DNA from: CAZUWH01 sp964624075
GTDB lineage: Bacteria; Pseudomonadota; Alphaproteobacteria; Rhodospirillales; Rhodospirillaceae
Reading direction: 5' to 3'
DNA: 64,000 bases
Assembly (NCBI GenBank): GCA_964624075.1
Contig: CAZUWH010000011.1
Span: forward strand, 1-64,000
In this document: positions 18,839 through 27,794 of the stretch, one piece after another
Numbering within the stretch: the first letter of the stretch is position 1
Layout: each line of letters begins with the position of its first letter
The notes under the pieces: generated by a model
What the model was told of the DNA's origin: nothing
The model's input: the letters and a program-made list of their open reading frames with translations, nothing else
Database searches by the model: none
Translations under genes and position numbers: made by a program

Positions 18839-19147
18839 ATGGACAAAATGGATCAGCTTCTCGCCAAGATTGACCAGTTCTTTGGATGGTTGGAAGACGT
18901 TTTACCAAAAATGCAGAGCGACCTTGCCAAGGTGCAGGCCGACCTTGCCACACAGCAGAATGAAGTGGCGGCGTTGAAGACGAGTCAGGTACAGATAGAG
19001 GTAAGGCTGGCCCGTCTGGAGGCCAACCAGGAAGAACATAAAACACAGACCAGCCCGTTAGAGATGTATGTTAATGCGCGTTCTGATGCGATCAAGGTCC
19101 GTCTTGACGAGCAGAGGCAGACGGTCAACGCTCTCATTCCCACGCGA
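18839..19147 (+). pseudogene. Coiled-coil protein lacking its own stop codon
   Basis: After a GGAAGAGG ribosome site an ATG opens MDKMDQLLAKIDQFFGWLED. About 75 residues of heptad-patterned sequence follow (KMQSDLAKVQADLATQQNEVAAL), and then VNARSDAIKVRLDEQRQ. The native-looking part ends near 19147. The same frame then stays open to 19912, running antisense through trpD, and that part looks like trpD shadow sequence. I infer that the 3' end of the gene was lost when the trpD side was joined. No family is recognised. The end coordinate marks where coding character fades. An expressed fusion or a normal small protein with readthrough cannot be excluded. Confidence 0.5.
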
Positions 19148-19204
19148 CTTACCACCCTTCCCGGCTGGGCCCACGGCGACCATGCCGGAGAGGGAGGCCG
19201 TCTT

Positions 19205-20245
19205 TTATTTCCCTGCCCGGTTGGTGATGGAAATCAATTTCTCCAGTGCGATCCGGGCACGGCCTTCATCCACGGCAGCAGCGGCCTGAACCACGCCTTC
19301 CTTGAGATCGACGGCCCTGCCCGCCACCACCAGGCCGGCTGCGGCATTGAGCAGTGCAATGTCGCGAAGGGGACCGGGGGTACCATCGAACAAGGCCCGC
19401 AGGGCAGCGGCATTGTGGGCCGCGTCGCCGCCCTTCAGGTCTTCGGGGCGGGCCGGCGTGAGCCCGACCGACTCTGGGGTGACGGTGAAAGCACTGACCT
19501 CCCCATCCCGGTATTCGGCGACATTGGTCGGACCGGTGGTGGTGATCTCGTCCAGACCGTCATGACCGTGCACCACCCAAACACGTTCGGCGCCCAGACG
19601 CCCCAGAACCTCGGCCAATGGCTGCACCCAGTCTGCAGAGAAGACGCCGACCACTTGACGGCGGGTACCGGCTGGATTCGACAACGGTCCCAGCAGGTTG
19701 AAGATGGTGCGGACGCCAAGCTCGGTACGGATGGGCATGACATGGCGCATGGCACCGTGGTGACGGGGCGCCATCATGAAGCAGATCCTGGCTTCGGCCA
19801 GGGCTTCGCGCATCAGCGCGAAATCGGCGTCAATGTTGACACCGAGTGCTTTCAACACATCGGCCGAGCCGGATCGGGACGACAGGGCCTGGTTGCCATG
19901 TTTTGCAACTAGAACGCCACAGCCGGCAATGATGAAGGCGGCTGCGGTGGAAATATTGTAGGTTCCGGCCGCATCACCACCGGTTCCGCAGGTGTCGATG
20001 GCGTCTGCCGGTGCTTCGAGGGTCAACGCCTTGGCGCGCATGATCCGCGCCGCACCCGTGATCTCCGCCACAGTTTCCCCGCGCACCCGCAGACCCATCA
20101 GGAAGGCGCCAATCTGGGCCGGGGTGGCCTCACCGGACATGATGACCTCGAAAGCAGCCTCCGCTTCGGATTCGTTTAAGGCGATTCCACTTGCGACACG
20201 GTGCAAAAGTTCTTTCATGATCATGGTGGGCGAAGATGCTGTCAC
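19205..20245 (-). CDS. trpD: Anthranilate phosphoribosyltransferase
   Basis: TrpD joins anthranilate to phosphoribosyl pyrophosphate in tryptophan synthesis. Family motifs: the N-terminal helical domain (LLHRVASGIALNESEAEAAF), the PRPP-binding glycine loop DTCGTGGDAAGTYNIST (about residue 82), AKHGNQALSSRSGSADVL (about 110), and the anthranilate-site region NLLGPLSNPAG (about 190). The total is 346 residues, a normal length. ATG 20245 was chosen; an internal ATG 10 codons later is an alternative. trpG lies 40 bases upstream on the same strand, so they are co-transcribed. The 3' end faces a broken coiled-coil gene whose frame runs across it. Confidence 0.95.
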   Translation of the reverse strand: MTASSPTMIMKELLHRVASGIALNESEAEAAFEVIMSGEATPAQIGAFLMGLRVRGETVAEITGAARIMRAKALTLEAPADAIDTCGTGGDAAGTYNISTAAAFIIAGCGVLVAKHGNQALSSRSGSADVLKALGVNIDADFALMREALAEARICFMMAPRHHGAMRHVMPIRTELGVRTIFNLLGPLSNPAGTRRQVVGVFSADWVQPLAEVLGRLGAERVWVVHGHDGLDEITTTGPTNVAEYRDGEVSAFTVTPESVGLTPARPEDLKGGDAAHNAAALRALFDGTPGPLRDIALLNAAAGLVVAGRAVDLKEGVVQAAAAVDEGRARIALEKLISITNRAGK

Positions 20246-20285
20246 GATCAGTTCCCGTTCTTCCGGTGCTAGCCTCCCTGTCCTG

Positions 20286-20852
20286 TCATTGACGGGCCAG
20301 GGCGAGAAAATTGGCGATCAAGGCATGCCCGTGTTCCGAGGCAATGCTCTCAGGATGAAACTGGACACCGAAAATTGGCAAGACGCGATGGGCAAGACCC
20401 ATGATCAGACCGTCCTCGCTTTCGGCCGTCACCTCCAGGCAGGCTGGCAGGCTGACCTGTTCGACGATCAGGGAGTGATAGCGGGTAGCCTTGAACGGGC
20501 TGGGGAGTCCGGCGAACAAGCGGAGGCCGGCATGATGGATGGTGCTGATTTTGCCATGCATGGGATACGGGGCCCGGATCACCTTGCCGCCGAAAGCCTG
20601 GCCGATGGCCTGGTGTCCCAGACACACACCCAGCACCGGTAGGTGCACTTGCCCGATCAGGTCGAGACAAATGCCAGCCCGGTCAGGATCGGAAGGGCCA
20701 GGGGAAACGACCACCCCTTGCAGAGGCAGGGCCAGTACCTCCGCCACGCTGATGGCATCGTTACGCCTGACCACCACTTCGGCCCCCAGCATGCGCAGAT
20801 AGTGCCAGAGATTATAGGTGAAACTATCGTAATTATCGATCAGCAGGAACAT
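20286..20852 (-). CDS. trpG: Anthranilate/aminodeoxychorismate synthase glutaminase
   Basis: This 188-residue class I glutamine amidotransferase supplies ammonia to anthranilate synthase (TrpE) or, as often happens, also to aminodeoxychorismate synthase (PabB). It starts MFLLIDNYDSFTYNLWHYL. The nucleophile Cys is in GVCLGHQAIGQAFGG (about residue 78), and the His-Glu pair is in GVQFHPESIAS (about 170). trpD follows 40 bases downstream. In related operons trpE precedes trpG. Here the upstream DNA is a phage/plasmid-type remnant, so the operon may have been cut, or trpE may lie elsewhere. Confidence 0.95.
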   Translation of the reverse strand: MFLLIDNYDSFTYNLWHYLRMLGAEVVVRRNDAISVAEVLALPLQGVVVSPGPSDPDRAGICLDLIGQVHLPVLGVCLGHQAIGQAFGGKVIRAPYPMHGKISTIHHAGLRLFAGLPSPFKATRYHSLIVEQVSLPACLEVTAESEDGLIMGLAHRVLPIFGVQFHPESIASEHGHALIANFLALARQ

Positions 20853-20889
20853 GGTTCTGCTCCCCAGAGAGGAAGAGGATGCGATGGCA

Positions 20890-21909
20890 GGCCTGGATCG
20901 TCAATTCCTTATTTGCTCCTCAGTTTGCCTGACTTGCGTGTCTGGTTCTCCCTGAATCAGGCGCTGAAACCCTTTCTCACTCTCCAGTGATGGCGCCTTG
21001 CCCTCCCGCAGGGATGCCCCCACCCCCGCGCGCGCTGCTCATGCTGGCTATCGTCGGGGCAACCCTTTTCCGCGATCCCGAGCCAAGCCCGCACCGTTGC
21101 CCAATCCTGGTGCAACGACTCGGGCGCTTCGGGTCGCGCCACACCGGCCTGCAGTTCCCCCAGCCACACATGGCCGGTTTCGTGCGGGAAGGTGGACAGG
21201 TCGGCATTCTGCCCCAGGGTGATGACGGTCTGGCCCGCACCTAGCCCGCCGGCGGGGAAGGTCACGTGGCCGCGGGGGGCAGGGGCGGAGTCGTCGGGCT
21301 GAGCCACGATAGTGAGGTTGATGTCGTCGCCAGATTGCGGTATGCTTTGATCATGAGTTTCGCCCACTTCAGACTTCGGCATCCCCCTTAGGTTTGTCTT
21401 CGAGATGGGATTGGCGTCGGGGTCCTCTCGTGTAGTTTTCACTGCCTGGGTTGATTCCAACGACAGGCCGGTGATCATAATAAGGGTTACCATTATTATC
21501 CATCACGGATGACCACCTCAACGGCCAATGGCCGCCCTTCGGGAATCACATCTGGCTTCCAGATGGTGGTATGCCTTGGTGTTGAGTTCTTCCTTGTAGT
21601 TATCCGGGAGTAATTCCCCGACCTTGCGGCTGTGACGGATCATGTCACGTAGTGCCGAGAACAACTTGAGATTGTCGAGATTGCCGGAGAATGAAAAAGC
21701 CTTCTTGCGTTCGGCCCTGGTAAACTGAACCTCCCGTCCCACCGCACGGCTCGGGCTCTGGCCGTGTCGCTAAGTTGTTGTACAACTCCCGTGCCGCTTT
21801 CCGTAGCGCCTTGATATCCGCCCCGATTGGCGCCAGTTGCACCCACTTGCAACGTGACCGCCGGTTCGCTCCCCTGCCAATACCGTGCTCCTTGCAGCGC
21901 CCTTATCAT
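20890..21909 (-). pseudogene. Remnant of a phage/plasmid polyvalent protein with zincin motif
   Basis: On the minus strand two recognisable segments lie in order. The first (about 21850-21520) reads APIGADIKALRKAARELYNNL and then GREVQFTRAERKKAFSFSG, DNLKLFSALRDMIRHSRKV. This is like the LPD3-type domain of large polyvalent proteins. The second (21493-21110) has a zincin-type HETGHVWLGELQ after ITLGQNADLSTFP, and continues as SLREGKAPSLESEKGFQRLI after a frame change near 21020. The parts are in different frames with stops between them. Such modules occur in phages and conjugative elements. Domain names are from memory, and the assignment as a mobile-element fragment is an inference. It sits directly upstream of trpG. 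Confidence 0.6.
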
Positions 21910-22312
21910 AACGATTCGCGGGCGGCTCGGTATGCACCATGTCCCTTGGAGGGGCAGGCTGTGTTGACAGTCATGGCAATCGGTTGCAGGATTTCAACCC
22001 TATTGATAGGGATCAAAACCATCAACCTGATGGGCTATCGTATGCACACAAGTCTGCCCAGGCGAAGGTGTAAAATCGTTGCTTTCCCCATCAGGCGTAC
22101 CCTCTTCCCCTGAAGGGGGGCCTGTCCCCTCGGGGGGGGGGGGGGGGGTGGCGCCTACCAGGGCGACTTGGAATAAATTCCATACCGGGAATTGCTGGTT
22201 GACAGCAGAAAACATGGATAGCGCCCGTCAAAGGTGATACACTGATTAGTCTTCTGACAGTGTCGCAGCGTTCGCTTTCCCGCATGTTCCTCCCGCTGCC
22301 ATTCGTTCCGAC
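21910..22312. other. Spacer with repeat copy B and a G17 run
   Basis: About 400 bases with no gene. 21997-22010 contains the small inverted repeat CCCTATTGATAGGG. Repeat copy B occupies about 22086-22198. A TTGACA at 21963-21968 has only a poor -10 match 17 bases on (CAGGAT), so I do not call a promoter. Confidence 0.5.
22086..22198 (-). repeat. Dispersed C/G-rich intergenic repeat, copy B
   Basis: The stretch 22162-22198 (GGCGACTTGGAATAAATTCC, then ATACCGGGAATTGCTGG) nearly equals 248-285 of copy A. It continues into C/G palindromes (CCCTGAAGGGG, CCCCTCGGGG). An uninterrupted run of 17 G lies at 22132-22148. The repeat precedes the decayed HAD phosphatase gene. Confidence 0.8.
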
Positions 22313-23048
22313 ATGATCGCCTTATCGGCGCCGTGCGTTTCGTTCTCTTCCCTTTCCAGCCCTGGCGGATTGCGTCGCTTGGTCGTGTTTGACGTGAATG
22401 GAACCCTGGTCGACGGCCAGCACCACATCATTGCCGCCATGAGGGAAGCATTTTGTCTGTTCGGCTACCCGCCTCCGTCGGCCATGGCGGTTCGGCGGAT
22501 CATCGGCCTGTCGCTGGAGATGGCAGTGGCGGCGCTGCTCCCGGCAGAGGCGTCGCCTGTCCAAGCCGGGCCGGTTACCCGAGCCTATGTTGATAGTTTC
22601 GCAAGACTCCGCGCATGCCTTGACTCATGCGAGTCCCTTGTTGTTTCCCGGTGCGGTCGAAGCCATCGACGCGCTGGAACGCAACGGGATCGTGCTTGGC
22701 ATCGCCACCGGCAAGTCCCGGCAGGGTCTGGCCCATGTCCTGGAACAGACCGGCCTTTCTGGCCAGTTCGCCACCCTGCATACAGCCGATGCCGGTCCTG
22801 GCAAGCCGCATCTCGCCATGCTGCTGGCGGTCATGGCGACTGTGGACGTCCTCCCGGCGCGCGCGGTCATGGTGAGAGACACGGTTTTCGACATAACCAT
22901 GGCCACAGCGCCGTCGGTGTCAACAGCGTTGGCGTCGTATGGGGATATTATCCGCCCGCCAAACTGTGTGCTGCCTGCCGGGGCCCGGTATGTTATTGAT
23001 ACCTTCATATGTCTCGCTCACATCGTGGACCAATTGCTGGAACGTTAG
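22313..23048 (+). pseudogene. Frameshifted HAD-superfamily phosphatase
   Basis: The N-terminal frame has the HAD nucleophile motif VVFDVNGTLVDGQHHI, with Asp-Val-Asn instead of the usual Asp-x-Asp, and a cap region (IIGLSLEMAVAALLP). Near 22610-22650 the coding phase changes, and the core continues in another frame as LLFPGAVEAIDALERNGIVL, IATGKSRQGLAHVLEQTGL and DAGPGKPHLAMLL. At about 22905 it moves back for GVNSVGVVWGYYPPAKLCAA, and near 22975 shifts again for GARYVIDTF, ending at 23048. Three shifts and the altered nucleophile motif (D-x-D to D-x-N) argue for loss of function. Intact relatives are cytosolic Gph-like phosphatases of about 225 residues. An AsmA-like gene follows 3 bases later. 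Confidence 0.8.
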
Positions 23049-23051
23049 GCC

Positions 23052-25295
23052 ATGCGAGCCCGAACCCTTGTCACTCTTGTTCTTGGTCTGGGACTCGCTG
23101 TCGGGGTCACCGGTATCGCCATCCTGGAAACGGTGGATCTCAATCGTTACCGCGGCGTTATTGCCGAGCGGGTCGCGCTTGCCACCGGCCGCAAGATGAC
23201 CATCAGGGGGGATGTGAGAATCGCGCCCGCGCTCCATCCGACCCTGGTCGTGCATGATGTCGTCCTTGCCAACGTGCCGTGGGGGTCGCGATCGGACATG
23301 ATGACGGCCAGACGACTCGAAGTTCAGGTGGCCCTCCTGCCGTTACTGCGCGGTCATGTCCAGATTCACCGTCTGGTTCTGGTGGAGCCCGATATCCTGC
23401 TCGAAACCGGCTGGGATGGTCGGAGCAATTGGACGTTCGAGAGTCCCGAGCGCACGCCGGAGGGTGACGCGCCAGAGGACCCGTTCCCTGTCTTTGACTT
23501 CACGGCTATCGAAATCCGCCAGGCTACCCTGGCCGTGCGGAACGGCACGAAGGATACCGTTCGCACGTTCAAGTTCGCCCGTTTCGCCGCTACTACGGAC
23601 GGCCCGGGAGGACCGGTGATCCTGTCCATCGACGGCAGACTGGAAGCGGTCCCGGTGCAGGGGCAAGGCAGGGTGGGGGCGGTGGCCGATCTCCTGTCCA
23701 ACCGCCCGTTTGCCATTGATCTGACCGTCACGGTGGCTGGTGCCACGGTTGCGCTCACCGGTGTCATTGCCCATCCCCTGGAAGGGGAAGGCATTGACCT
23801 TCTGATTGATGGGCGCGGGTCTGACCTGGCCGCTCTGAATGATCTGTTGCAAGGAGGGGGACGGCGCCCAGCGATTCCTCTTCTACCTGCGCTCGGTCCC
23901 TATCAGGTCGGTGGCCGCCTGCATGGTGCGCGAATGGACCGGTTGTCTTTGTCGGATATCAAAGGTCAGGCCGGTGTGGCTGGCAAGGTCGGCGTGACGG
24001 TAAGCGGCGCGATCACGGATCTAGTCGCCGCTACCGGCCTGGACCTGAAGGTGGATGTTCAGGTGACGGATCCTGCATCCTTCCTCCACACCCTGCTGGA
24101 GGGTGCTTCCGTGACTAGGCTGCCGTCTCTGACCGCGAGCGGTCGTCTGACCGGCGGTGACCGGCGTTACACGTTGGCCGGTTTCAGGGGTACGCTCGGG
24201 GCATCCGACCTGGCCGGCACCCTGACAGTGGAGGGCCGGGAGGATCAGCCGGCAGTTTCTGCCAATCTTCGTGCACTCATTATAGATGCAGCAGAGATTT
24301 TTCCTGCCGTGTTAGGCGGGGAGAGACCGGCCCTACCATCTGCCGCCACGACAGCCGGCCTGCGCACGAATGCCGATACCCGTGTCATTCCCGACGTGCC
24401 GCTGTCTCTGGCTCCCCTTCAGGGCATGGCGACCAACCTCAAGGTCAAGGCAGGGACGATACGTCTGCCAGGAACGACGCTGACCGATGTTGAAGCGGTA
24501 GCATCAACCCGGCAGGGACAGCTGGTGATCGAGACTCTCAAGGCCGGCGTGGCGGGGGGGCAGGTGTCACTGAGCGCCCGCGCCGAACCGACCAATGCCG
24601 GCGGTGTGACCATGCGACTGCGGGCCGATGGAGACAATGTCGAGCTGGGCCGGCTGCTGACGGAACTCGATCTAATGACGGGCCTCGAAGGGGCGCCGGC
24701 TAGTCTCAAGGCGTCCCTGGCGGGCCAGGGTTCCACCCTGCGGGGGCTGGCGGCCGATCTGTCCGGACAGGTTACCTTTGCCACCGGTCCGGCCCGCTTG
24801 CATCACCGCGCCCTGGAAGGAGCCGGCCTGAAACTTGTCAATGAGCTGCTGCCCCTTCTCAACCCACGTTTTCGCAGCGAAGCGTTTACTGAGATCGGAT
24901 GCGGGGTAATCGCTGCCGTTCTCACGGAGGGGGTGGTCATGATGGACAAAGGCCTTGCCATTGAAACGAGCCAGGTGAAGATGGCCGGCGACGGCACGGT
25001 TGCTCTGGCTACCGAAAAAGTTGACATTGTATTCAAGGAACAGTCTCTTATTGTCAATAAGGGCACAGCAATCGCCAATCTGCTGCGTATGCGTGGCACA
25101 CTGGCTGCCCCGCGCCTGGATGTGGACGAGGTCGGCCTTGCCAGGGCCGCTACCGCAGCTATCGCAGCCGGGAAGCTGTCCCGCCTGGGGGAACTGCTGG
25201 CGGGCAAGGCTTCTGCGGATTCCGACCCCTGCACCACGGCTCTTGGAGGCAAGCCACCTGTCCTGAAACGGATTGAAAAGAAGGAAAACCCCTAG
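23052..25295 (+). CDS. AsmA-family protein
   Basis: This 747-residue protein has one N-terminal membrane helix (VTLVLGLGLAVGVTGIAIL, about residues 6-26). It is followed by the AsmA opening (ETVDLNRYRGVIAERVALATGRKMTI is the region; key residues D29, Y33 and G46-R47) and a long periplasmic region. The C-terminal third shows the second AsmA domain (ETSQVKMAGDGTVALATEKV and RMRGTLAAPRLDVDEVGLA). AsmA-type proteins are inner-membrane-anchored and linked to outer-membrane biogenesis and lipid transport between the membranes. The start 3 bases after the HAD remnant's stop suggests the two were once co-transcribed. The gene is intact. The exact subfamily (AsmA, YhjG, TamB-like) is unclear. Confidence 0.88.
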   Translation: MRARTLVTLVLGLGLAVGVTGIAILETVDLNRYRGVIAERVALATGRKMTIRGDVRIAPALHPTLVVHDVVLANVPWGSRSDMMTARRLEVQVALLPLLRGHVQIHRLVLVEPDILLETGWDGRSNWTFESPERTPEGDAPEDPFPVFDFTAIEIRQATLAVRNGTKDTVRTFKFARFAATTDGPGGPVILSIDGRLEAVPVQGQGRVGAVADLLSNRPFAIDLTVTVAGATVALTGVIAHPLEGEGIDLLIDGRGSDLAALNDLLQGGGRRPAIPLLPALGPYQVGGRLHGARMDRLSLSDIKGQAGVAGKVGVTVSGAITDLVAATGLDLKVDVQVTDPASFLHTLLEGASVTRLPSLTASGRLTGGDRRYTLAGFRGTLGASDLAGTLTVEGREDQPAVSANLRALIIDAAEIFPAVLGGERPALPSAATTAGLRTNADTRVIPDVPLSLAPLQGMATNLKVKAGTIRLPGTTLTDVEAVASTRQGQLVIETLKAGVAGGQVSLSARAEPTNAGGVTMRLRADGDNVELGRLLTELDLMTGLEGAPASLKASLAGQGSTLRGLAADLSGQVTFATGPARLHHRALEGAGLKLVNELLPLLNPRFRSEAFTEIGCGVIAAVLTEGVVMMDKGLAIETSQVKMAGDGTVALATEKVDIVFKEQSLIVNKGTAIANLLRMRGTLAAPRLDVDEVGLARAATAAIAAGKLSRLGELLAGKASADSDPCTTALGGKPPVLKRIEKKENP

Positions 25296-25354
25296 GGTAG
25301 GATGATTTTCGGATCATACTCTCCGTCATGAGAGTGGTCAGCGGTTGGTGATCA

Positions 25355-25380
25355 GTGGTTGGTTGCTAATCACCAGCCAC
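25355..25380. terminator. Hairpin between convergent asmA-like and fliN-like genes
   Basis: GTGGTTGGT (25355-25363) can pair with ACCAGCCAC (25372-25380), with one G-U pair and an 8-base loop. It lies in the 205-base space between the two convergent genes. No T run follows, so bidirectional termination is only suggested. Confidence 0.35.
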
Positions 25381-25500
25381 CAGCTCCTGGCCGCGAACCA
25401 GAACGAACTCCCCCTCTGCCAATTCGTGGCAGAGCGCTCTTGCGTGCCCGGGCGTTCTGCAAGAGGTTCGATCAATGGCCATGGCGCATGGCCTGCGTGC

Positions 25501-25785
25501 TTATACGATCCGTTTTATGTCGGAGGCTTTGACGAGGTGGGTCAGATTGACGCCAAGGCGGTTGCCTTCGGTGACAATGGCCTGTCCATAACCAACCAGA
25601 CGGTCGCTGGTATAAACTTCAACCGGTTCGCTGGCCTTTTGTTCCAGCTCCACCACTGTCCCACGGACCAGTTCCAACAATTGATGAACGCGCAAGGTCG
25701 CCTTGCTCAGAATCACCGCAATTTCGACCGTGACAGCATAAGCCGTCTTCCGTTCTTCACGGCTTTCGGGCCTTTCGCTGACCAT
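25501..25785 (-). CDS. fliN: FliN/SpoA-domain protein (orphan flagellar switch-like)
   Basis: This 94-residue protein matches the SpoA/C-ring domain of FliN. It contains VTVEIAVILSKATLRVHQLL, LVRGTVVELEQKASEPVEVY and NRLGVNLTHLVK. In flagella FliN forms the cytoplasmic C-ring with FliM and FliG and binds CheY or FliH. The usual 'NgrlvArGEVVvv' segment reads DRLVGYGQAIVTE here, so it has diverged. No other flagellar gene lies in the window. It could be a functional detached copy, a specialised switch paralogue or a decaying leftover. It is convergent to the AsmA-like gene and lies downstream of the peptide-binding protein gene on the same strand (141 bases). Confidence 0.7.
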   Translation of the reverse strand: MVSERPESREERKTAYAVTVEIAVILSKATLRVHQLLELVRGTVVELEQKASEPVEVYTSDRLVGYGQAIVTEGNRLGVNLTHLVKASDIKRIV

Positions 25786-25925
25786 GGCCGGTCCCCATAC
25801 CTTTCTCTCTTCTCTCCTGGTCCCATGCTAAAGGGAATGGTACGCTTTAGAAAAAGCTGACGACTGTTTCGGCCTGCCGATACGAGACAATCCCTGTCGG
25901 GATGCCAATGTTCCCCCGCTGCTCC

Positions 25926-27794
25926 TTAGGCGGGATCGACCCACCATGCCCAGAAGAGGCTGCCCAGTTTCGGGATGATCGCGGGATGCTTGAGCTTGTG
26001 CCAGTATGAAACTCGGTCATGACTGATGTGCCACTGCGGAATGACGAAATGATTCCATAACAGTACCCGGTCAAGAGCTTTCACCCGGGCGACCAGGGAA
26101 TCATGATCGGGTGCGGCAATGACCTTCTCCACGAGCTGGTCGATGACCGGATCTTTGATCCCGATCAAGTTATTGCTGCCCCCGACATCTGCTGCCTGGC
26201 TGCTCCAGTCGTTGCGTTGTTCATTGCCGGGTGAATGGGATTGCGGCCAAGTCGTGGTGACCATGTCGAAGTCGAACGTTCTGAGCCGGTTTTCATACGA
26301 GAGTGGATCGACCATGCGCACCTGTAACGTAATACCAAGCCGTTGCAGATTGCGGACAAAAGGGGCTGCAATCCGCTCCCAGAGCGGATCATGGAGCAGA
26401 AGTTCGAACGTGAACGGCTGTCCGGTCTGGCCATGTACCAGCCTCTGCTTCCTGACCACCCAGCCGCTTTCTTCCAGCAGGCGGGCAGCTATCCGCAAGT
26501 TGGTACGATTGTTGCCTGATCCATCGGTTGCAGGGGGGATGTAAGCGGTGGTGAAGACTTCCCTTGGAATCTGGCCGCGTAGGGGTTCGAGGACTTTCAG
26601 TTCCTTTGCATCGGGCAGGCCATGCGCCGCTAGTTCCGAATTGGCGAAGTAGCTCGCGCTCCGCCTGTATTGGCCGTAGAACAGGTTCTTGTTGATCCAT
26701 TCGAAATCGAAGGCATATGCTAACGCCTGCCGTACCCGTGCATCCTGGAACAGCGGACGACGGGTGTTGAATGCAAAAGCCTGCATGCCCTGGGGTCGTT
26801 GGTGGGGAATTTCCTTGTAGATCACCTGACCAGCGGTTACGGCCGGAAAAGTGTAGGCCGTGGCCCATGCCTTGGCGCTGTTTTCGATGCGGTAATCATA
26901 GGCTCCGGCCCGGAAGGCCTCCAAGGCCACGGTGGAGTCACGATAGTAATCGATATGGACGACGTCGAAATTATACAGGCCCTTGTTCACGGGCAGGTCA
27001 CGCCCCCAGTAGGTGGGATCACGCCGCAGCACCACATGGCGGCCAGCTTCGAAACGCTCGATTCGGTAGGGGCCGCTGCCGAGGGGAATGTCCAGTGTCG
27101 TTTGATCGAATGCCCGTGTTTCCCAGTAATGCCTTGGCAGCACGGGGAGCTGCCCCAGAATTATGGGCAGTTCACGGTTGGCAACGCCGGGTTTGAAGAC
27201 GAAACGGACACGCTGTTCGCCCTCCCTTTCGACCCTGGCGACGTCGGCATAGTACAATCTGTAGAGGGGCTTGCCCATCTGGCGCAGAGTTTCAAAACTC
27301 CACAGGACATCGTCAGCGGTGATGGGCACGCCATCGTGCCATCGTGCCTGCGGGCGCAGCGTGAAAGCTACCCACGAGCGATCAGGGGGGATTTCAATGG
27401 ATTCAGCAATCAGTCCATATTCGCTCGTGGGATCATCGTAAGTAGGAGTCATCAGGGTTTCGAAGATCCCACCTTTTCCCATCGTGAAGGGGTTCCCCTT
27501 GATGATGTAGGGATTGAAGGAGTCAAAAGTTCCGACGGCAGACAGCTTGACTTCGCCCCCCTTGGGAGCGGTGGGATTCACGTAATCGAAGTGCCTGAAG
27601 TCAGAAGAATATCTTGGATCACCATGCAGGGTGACGGCATGCATCGGTTCGGCCATGGTCGGAAAGGTTGCCGCCAGAAATACGAGTCCCAGGAGAAGCG
27701 CGACAGGTGCGGCATGACGATGCCAGGACATCAGGGGGCACCAAAACGGAGCGGGACTTCTTCTGGCACCGTTCTTCAGGCCGACCGTGTTCAT
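25926..27794 (-). CDS. Periplasmic oligopeptide-binding protein (family 5, YejA-like)
   Basis: About 622 residues. A signal peptide is present with a hydrophobic core (PVALLLGLVFLAATF) and a cleavage region near TMAEP. The SBP_bac_5 family sequence follows: the N-terminal HAVTLHGDPRYSSDFRHFDYVNP and TFDSFNPYIIKGNP, the central WHDGVPITADDVLWSFETL (about residue 145) and the C-terminal NLQRLGITLQVRMVDP. The opening HFDYVNPTAPKGGEV fits the YejA-like group, which binds peptides such as microcin C in other bacteria. Substrate is not predictable here. The ATG at 27794 overlaps the HisN-like stop (ATGA). The partner permease and ATPase genes of such a transporter are not adjacent. Confidence 0.9.
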   Translation of the reverse strand: MNTVGLKNGARRSPAPFWCPLMSWHRHAAPVALLLGLVFLAATFPTMAEPMHAVTLHGDPRYSSDFRHFDYVNPTAPKGGEVKLSAVGTFDSFNPYIIKGNPFTMGKGGIFETLMTPTYDDPTSEYGLIAESIEIPPDRSWVAFTLRPQARWHDGVPITADDVLWSFETLRQMGKPLYRLYYADVARVEREGEQRVRFVFKPGVANRELPIILGQLPVLPRHYWETRAFDQTTLDIPLGSGPYRIERFEAGRHVVLRRDPTYWGRDLPVNKGLYNFDVVHIDYYRDSTVALEAFRAGAYDYRIENSAKAWATAYTFPAVTAGQVIYKEIPHQRPQGMQAFAFNTRRPLFQDARVRQALAYAFDFEWINKNLFYGQYRRSASYFANSELAAHGLPDAKELKVLEPLRGQIPREVFTTAYIPPATDGSGNNRTNLRIAARLLEESGWVVRKQRLVHGQTGQPFTFELLLHDPLWERIAAPFVRNLQRLGITLQVRMVDPLSYENRLRTFDFDMVTTTWPQSHSPGNEQRNDWSSQAADVGGSNNLIGIKDPVIDQLVEKVIAAPDHDSLVARVKALDRVLLWNHFVIPQWHISHDRVSYWHKLKHPAIIPKLGSLFWAWWVDPA

